Positions 60,027-64,000 of a stretch of 64,000 bases of DNA are shown in pieces. Numbering within the stretch: the stretch's first letter is position 1; each line of letters starts with the position of its first letter. The position numbers and the translations under genes are program-made. The stretch lies in the NCBI RefSeq assembly GCF_016598485.1, contig NZ_JAEMUW010000004.1:248001-312000 (forward strand), in the 5' to 3' direction. The notes beneath the pieces were generated by a model, which saw only the letters and a program-made list of their open reading frames with translations, was not told the origin of the DNA and ran no database searches. Source of the DNA: Micromonospora coerulea. Its GTDB lineage: Bacteria > Actinomycetota > Actinomycetes > Mycobacteriales > Micromonosporaceae.

Positions 60027-61174
60027 CAGCGTTCGGCCTCCTCGAGGAGTTCGTCGAAGAGCTCCTGGACGCCCTCGTCGGCGTGTCCACGGCTGCCCAG
60101 GTAGTCGGCGAAGAGCTCGCGCGGCGACCGGCCGGCCCGCTGCGCGGTGCGGGTGCCGCTGCCGGGGGCCGGGACCAGCTCCGGGTCGATCCGGATCTCC
60201 AGTGCGCGGGGAAGCAGGTCCTGCACCTCCTCGCGCAGCCCGGCGCGGGGCTGCTCGCGGACGTACACCCGCAGCCAGCCCTCCGGGGCGTCCAGCTCGG
60301 CCAACTGGGCCAGCGTGCCCCGCACGGTGCGTAGCGGGGTCGTCCCCGGCACCGGCACCTCGCGGATCTGGGCGGCGGTCCGGGCGGTCACCTCGACGAG
60401 GGTCACCGAGCCGACGTTCTCCTGCTCGCCGAAGTCGACGGCCAGCGGGCTGCCGCTGTAGCGCACCGGGCAGGGGCCGATGACCCGCTGGGAGCGGTGC
60501 AGGTGGCCGAGCGCCACGTAGTGCGCGTTGCCGGGGAAGACGGTGGCCGGCACGGCGTAGCCGAGGACGGTGTGCGCGTCCCGCTCGCCGCCGCCGGTGC
60601 TCGCCCCGACCACGGTCAGGTGGGCGGTGACCAGGTGCACCCGGTCGGGCTCGGTGAAGTCCGCGCAGAGCCGGGCGAGGACCCGGCCGAGGTGGTCGGC
60701 GTACGTCTGGTTGGCCTCGGCGGCGGTGAGGTCGTACATCTCCACCGCGCGGACGGCGTACCGCTGGGACAGGAACGGCAGCGCGGCGAGCTGCCAGCGC
60801 TCCCCGTCGGCGGTGACCCCGTCGATGACGTGCTCGGCCGGATTGTCCCGAACGCCGCCGCGCAGGGTGATGCCGGCCGCCTCGGCCCAGGGGCGCAGCG
60901 CGTCGAGGGCCTGGCCGTTGTCGTGGTTGCCGCCGATCGCCACCACGTCGGCGCCGGTGCGCCGCAGCGCGGTCAGCGCCCGGGTGACCAGCCGGGTCGC
61001 CTCCGGGGTGGGCGCCGCGGTGTCGTACAGGTCGCCGGCCACGATGACCAGGTCCGGCCGCTCTTGCCGGGCGATCTCGATCACCCCGGCGAGCACCTGC
61101 GTGTGCTCCTCGGCGCGGGACTGCCCCTTGAGCACCTTGCCCACGTGCCAGTCGGAGGTGTGCAGGATCTTCAT
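60026..61174 (-). CDS. sbcD: Mre11/SbcD-type nuclease
   Basis: 382 residues from ATG 61174. All calcineurin-like phosphoesterase motifs are present: HTSDWHVG (residues 5-12), VIVAGDLYDTAAP near 46, AIGGNHDNGQAL near 82, TAHLTVVGAS near 177 and YVALGHLHRSQ near 213. These bind the two metals of the 3'-5' exonuclease and endonuclease active site. A capping domain and a C-terminal helical region follow (DEGVQELFDELLEEAER), which should bind SbcC coiled coil. It lies 12 bp after the HerA-like gene. Confidence 0.96.
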   Translation of the reverse strand: MKILHTSDWHVGKVLKGQSRAEEHTQVLAGVIEIARQERPDLVIVAGDLYDTAAPTPEATRLVTRALTALRRTGADVVAIGGNHDNGQALDALRPWAEAAGITLRGGVRDNPAEHVIDGVTADGERWQLAALPFLSQRYAVRAVEMYDLTAAEANQTYADHLGRVLARLCADFTEPDRVHLVTAHLTVVGASTGGGERDAHTVLGYAVPATVFPGNAHYVALGHLHRSQRVIGPCPVRYSGSPLAVDFGEQENVGSVTLVEVTARTAAQIREVPVPGTTPLRTVRGTLAQLAELDAPEGWLRVYVREQPRAGLREEVQDLLPRALEIRIDPELVPAPGSGTRTAQRAGRSPRELFADYLGSRGHADEGVQELFDELLEEAER

Positions 61175-61186
61175 GGCTGGACCACC

Positions 61187-62929
61187 TCAGAACGGGATGT
61201 CGTCGTCGCCGGCGCCGACCACCGCGAACGGGTCGGCCGACTGGGTGATCGAGCGGAGCGTCTCCGACGGGGCCCGGCCGGCCTCGGAGACCCGGGTCGC
61301 CCAGGCCGGGAAGGGGAATTCCAGGCAGAGCGGGACCGGGATGTCCGGCTGGTTGACGAACATGGTGCCCGGCTTGGCCAGCAGGGCCCGCTGCCGCTGG
61401 GCCGGCGGGAGGAAGCCGTACTCGGGGCGGGACGCCTCGGCCGGGTCGAGCCGGCCGACCACCCGGATCGCCGAGTTGGTGACGATCCGACGCTCCACCT
61501 CGCTCGCCGTCTGCTGCGCACCGACCAGGATCACCCCGAGCGAGCGGCCCCGCTCGGCGATGTCCAGCAGCACCTCCTTGATCGGGGAGGAGCCCTCGCG
61601 GGGGGCGTACTTGTTCAGCTCGTCGAGGACGACGAAGAGCAGCGGCTTGGCCGTGCCGGCCTTCTCCTTGCGCTCGAACTCGCTCTTCAGCGTCACGCCG
61701 ACCACGAAGCGCTGCGCCCGGTCGGGGAGGTTGTGCAGGTCGACGACGGTGACCTGGGCGCTCTCGGCGGTGTTGATCGAGTGCGGGCGGCGGGTGGCCA
61801 GGTCGCCGCGGATCAGCCGAGCCAGGTCCTTCTTGCTGCCGATCAGCCGGCGGGCGAACGCGTTGACCGTCCCGAGGCCGACCGCGCTGCCCGCCCACGC
61901 CGATCGGGTCTCGTCGTCGTTGAGCTGCTCGACGATGTGGTCGACCAGGTCGCCGTACGACCCCAGCCGGACCCCGTCGAGGCTGACCCCGCCGTCGGCC
62001 GGCTGGGCGTACCGGGCCAGGTGGGCGGCGACCGAGTGGACCACCATCGTGTACTGCTGGCGCTCGTCGTCGGCGTCGGCGAAGACGTAGGGCAGCAGCC
62101 GGTCGGCGCAGAACTCGGCGAGCGTCCAGTAGAAGCTGTCCACGCCGGTGAGCCGGCTGCTCACGTCCGGCGTGCCTGAGGAGTCGCCGACCCGGGGCGG
62201 GGCGTAGACCCGCACGTCGGGAAAGGCGCCGGCGTCGAGCCCGAGCTTCGCGTACCCGGCCCGGGTGGCGTCGTCGAGCCGGGTGTTGGGGTGGTCGAGG
62301 AAGAGCAGGTCCTCGCCCTTGACGTTGAAGATCAGCGCCTTGGCGTTGACCGCGTCGCCGCCGAGCACGCCGGAGCGGAAGACCGAGTAGAGCAGGAAGG
62401 TGGCGAAGCTGGTCTTGGTGGCCACCCCGGAGATGCCGGAGATGGAGACGTGCGCGCCCCGGGTGCCGTCGAGGAAGTCGGCGTTGAGGTAGACCGGAAC
62501 GCCGTCGCGGCCCATGCCCATCGGGATGCGGCGTTCCATCCGGTCGAAGTGCAGCGCCCGGGCCCGGGCGTCGCCCTCGGCCCGGTGCACCACGGCGCCC
62601 GGGGTGGGCGGCACGTAGAACTCGGGGTCGACCCGGGTGGTGGTGATCTCCGCGGCCTCCTGCACCTGGGCGGGCAGGGTCCCGTCGGCGATGGCGAAGA
62701 CGTCGGAGTCGAACTGCGCGCCCTCGTGCCGGGCACGGACCTGGGTGACCACGCCCGCGATGGTCACCGGCTCCCGGCCGGGCAGCTCGCGCCTGGTGAC
62801 CACCACGTCGTCGAGCTGGAGGTAGCTGCCGGGGGCGACGGCGGTCCAGAACGTCAGCGGGGTGGCGTCGGCGGTGCCGAGCACCCGGCCGACCCCGTCG
62901 CCGGGGCCGTCGAGCAGATCGTCGGTCAT
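61187..62929 (-). CDS. HerA-like hexameric DNA translocase ATPase
   Basis: 580 residues from ATG 62929, with GGAG upstream. An N-terminal HAS-barrel-like region (PGSYLQLDDVVVTRRELPGREPVTIAGVV) precedes a RecA-type HerA/FtsK core. The P-loop reads ISGISGVATKTSFATFLL near residue 168, with Thr where the usual GxxGSGK[ST] has the last Gly. Walker B is LLFVVLDELNKYAPRE near 438. Further HerA features are the ERGRSLGVILVGAQQTASEVERRIVTNSAIRVVGRLD segment. In archaea HerA pumps DNA into the resection nuclease NurA alongside Mre11-Rad50. It is the promoter-proximal gene of the five-gene operon. Confidence 0.88.
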   Translation of the reverse strand: MTDDLLDGPGDGVGRVLGTADATPLTFWTAVAPGSYLQLDDVVVTRRELPGREPVTIAGVVTQVRARHEGAQFDSDVFAIADGTLPAQVQEAAEITTTRVDPEFYVPPTPGAVVHRAEGDARARALHFDRMERRIPMGMGRDGVPVYLNADFLDGTRGAHVSISGISGVATKTSFATFLLYSVFRSGVLGGDAVNAKALIFNVKGEDLLFLDHPNTRLDDATRAGYAKLGLDAGAFPDVRVYAPPRVGDSSGTPDVSSRLTGVDSFYWTLAEFCADRLLPYVFADADDERQQYTMVVHSVAAHLARYAQPADGGVSLDGVRLGSYGDLVDHIVEQLNDDETRSAWAGSAVGLGTVNAFARRLIGSKKDLARLIRGDLATRRPHSINTAESAQVTVVDLHNLPDRAQRFVVGVTLKSEFERKEKAGTAKPLLFVVLDELNKYAPREGSSPIKEVLLDIAERGRSLGVILVGAQQTASEVERRIVTNSAIRVVGRLDPAEASRPEYGFLPPAQRQRALLAKPGTMFVNQPDIPVPLCLEFPFPAWATRVSEAGRAPSETLRSITQSADPFAVVGAGDDDIPF

Positions 62930-63163
62930 CGGCGGACTCCGGTCAGCTGGTCGTCTCGGTCGCGGGGCACGTGGTGCATCCTGCCCGAGGGATGCGACAG
63001 GTTGCCACGCGACGCGGCGGACGCCACGCCAGCGCCTCCGGACCCTGGCACAGCGGAACCGCGCGGGTGCGGTCCGTCACCGGATCAACCCGGTTTCCGC
63101 CCGGCCCGCCGCCATCCGCGAGAACATGCAGGTAGCCCAAGATCCCGGGCGCGAGGAGCGACC
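62930..63163. promoter_or_regulatory. Divergent region upstream of herA
   Basis: 234 bp between the herA-like start and the divergent membrane-protein start. The herA ribosome site GGAGTCC lies just before 62930. GAGGAG precedes GTG 63164. No promoter hexamers or small gene were identified with confidence. Confidence 0.35.
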
Positions 63164-64000
63164 GTGACTCCCTCAGGTAGCCGATGGGCCGCGCTGCTGG
63201 CCCTCGCCGTGCTGCCCCCGGTGCTGGAGGCGGCTCTACTGGTCGGGATCGGCTTCCACGCCGCCCGCGGCCTCGCTCCCCAGGTCACCGCCGTCTGGCC
63301 GTACGACTCGTACCACGACCTGCGGTGGCTGCTGGTCTACCACGACTCCTGGTGGTCGTTCCTGCTCGGTCTGCTGGCCCTCACCGTGTTCCGTGGCCTG
63401 GTGTCGGCCGGGCTCACCGCGTTGGCCTGGCCCGGGACCGTGGACCGCCCCGCGTTCGGGTGGCTGGTCAGGCGGAACGTGGAGGTCGCCGCGCTCGCCG
63501 CGGTGATCATCTCCCCGTGGGCCGCGCTCTCCGTCGCCTTCTCCGCCGTCGCGCTCTCCTGGTACCTGCTCGCCTCGCTCGTCCCGATGCTGGTGCTGGC
63601 CCCGTTCCTCCAGCGGGCGGGGGTGGTCGCGCACTGGTGGCGAGGGCTGCCCACGCTCAGACTGCTCGGCTGGTCCCTGGTCAACTTCGCGCTCCTCACC
63701 CTCGGGGCCGCCCTCATCACGAGCGTCCCGGGCTGGTGGCCGGTCGCGGTGGCCGCCCTCTGCGGCGTGGCGAACGGGCTGCTCTGGCGGCGGACCGTGG
63801 CCGCCGCGGCGCTGCCCGGGCGCATCCGCTGGCTGCGGGTGCCGGTGGCGCCGGTCGCCATCGTGCTCACCATGGCCGCGGCGGTGGGCGCCCAGCCACT
63901 GATCAACCTTTCGATGGGCAGGCCGGAGGAGTGGCGTCCCCCGGTCATCTCCGAGCGGTTGCCCGACCGGGTCCCGCACGCGGTGATCGTCATCGCCGGG
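63164..64000 (+). CDS. Polytopic membrane protein (3' end cut by window)
   Basis: 279 codons from GTG 63164 (GAGGAG upstream) with no stop before the window end. The translation begins MTPSGSRWAALLALAVLPPV. Six or more hydrophobic helices follow, rich in Leu, Ala and Trp, and the last readable residues (LPDRVPHAVIVIAG) look like the start of a soluble domain, perhaps an alpha/beta hydrolase. No family is recognised with confidence. Confidence 0.7.
   Translation, partial: MTPSGSRWAALLALAVLPPVLEAALLVGIGFHAARGLAPQVTAVWPYDSYHDLRWLLVYHDSWWSFLLGLLALTVFRGLVSAGLTALAWPGTVDRPAFGWLVRRNVEVAALAAVIISPWAALSVAFSAVALSWYLLASLVPMLVLAPFLQRAGVVAHWWRGLPTLRLLGWSLVNFALLTLGAALITSVPGWWPVAVAALCGVANGLLWRRTVAAAALPGRIRWLRVPVAPVAIVLTMAAAVGAQPLINLSMGRPEEWRPPVISERLPDRVPHAVIVIAG

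Noticed and set aside
57552-61898. 1448-codon minus-strand frame extending sbcC through sbcD
   Set aside because: The extension is out of frame with sbcD and herA and has no motifs; sbcC starts at ATG 60026 with Walker A following.
63236-63993. Minus-strand frames at the window end
   Set aside because: They are shadows of the hydrophobic plus-strand gene that begins at 63164 and runs off the window.
1-64000. tRNA, rRNA, IS elements, prophage genes and attachment sites
   Set aside because: None was recognised in any gap or frame; all gaps are short and genes are typical housekeeping or accessory actinobacterial genes.

Overview
The window is one contiguous piece of a high-GC actinobacterial chromosome. 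GTG starts are frequent, four-base stop/start overlaps are common, codon third positions are almost all G or C, and Pro/Gly/Gln-rich membrane proteins occur. The gene set (HemE-HemY-HemQ haem module, DUF3000 next to hemE, separate LigD polymerase and ligase genes, Stealth phosphotransferases) suggests Micromonosporaceae, most likely Micromonospora or a close relative. This assignment is inference from style and content; no rRNA marker is present. I found no tRNA, rRNA, CRISPR array, transposase, integrase or phage gene.

Layout. 1-5.6 kb: two convergent paralogous polytopic membrane proteins (the first cut by the window edge), a 37-codon ORF coupled to a PQQ-type beta-propeller protein, and a secreted-type C39-like peptidase. 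5.7-7.6 kb: an OmpR/EnvZ-type two-component system. 7.9-12.1 kb: a large secreted propeller/malectin protein, a VOC protein, and a Gln/Pro repeat membrane protein. 12.4-15.7 kb: a fadA-fadB beta-oxidation operon. 15.8-20.4 kb: RNase D, a membrane-anchored HtrA-like protease, a coiled-coil membrane protein and DUF3000. 20.5-23.7 kb: hemE-hemY-hemQ. 23.8-29.1 kb: a peptidoglycan-recognition amidase, an ElaA-like acetyltransferase, a Zn-ribbon protein, a CBM48-like protein, MsrB and the LigD polymerase domain. 29.2-36.9 kb: a four-gene ABC exporter operon (two FtsX-type permeases, two ATPases). 36.9-43.1 kb: acetyltransferases, a K+ channel, a lipoprotein peptidase, the LigD ligase domain, DUF1990 and an AlkA-type glycosylase.

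43.5-53.1 kb holds a tightly coupled five-gene operon with three Stealth-family sugar-phosphate transferases, a PIG-L deacetylase fused to a propeller, and a two-part GT4 glycosyltransferase. It probably builds or modifies a phosphodiester-linked surface glycan. 53.3-55.6 kb: a COG4315 lipoprotein and an ECF sigma/anti-sigma pair.

55.7-62.9 kb is a minus-strand operon in the order herA-sbcD(mre11)-sbcC(rad50)-nurA, plus a spermidine-synthase-like gene. Its content and order resemble the archaeal DNA-end-resection operon, and its HerA protein has an altered Walker A motif. The window ends inside a membrane protein (63.2-64.0 kb). The Stealth operon and the HerA-Mre11-Rad50-NurA operon are the two most noteworthy systems. 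Several strong hairpins, including a perfect 18-bp AT-rich inverted repeat at 26.8 kb, sit between genes.
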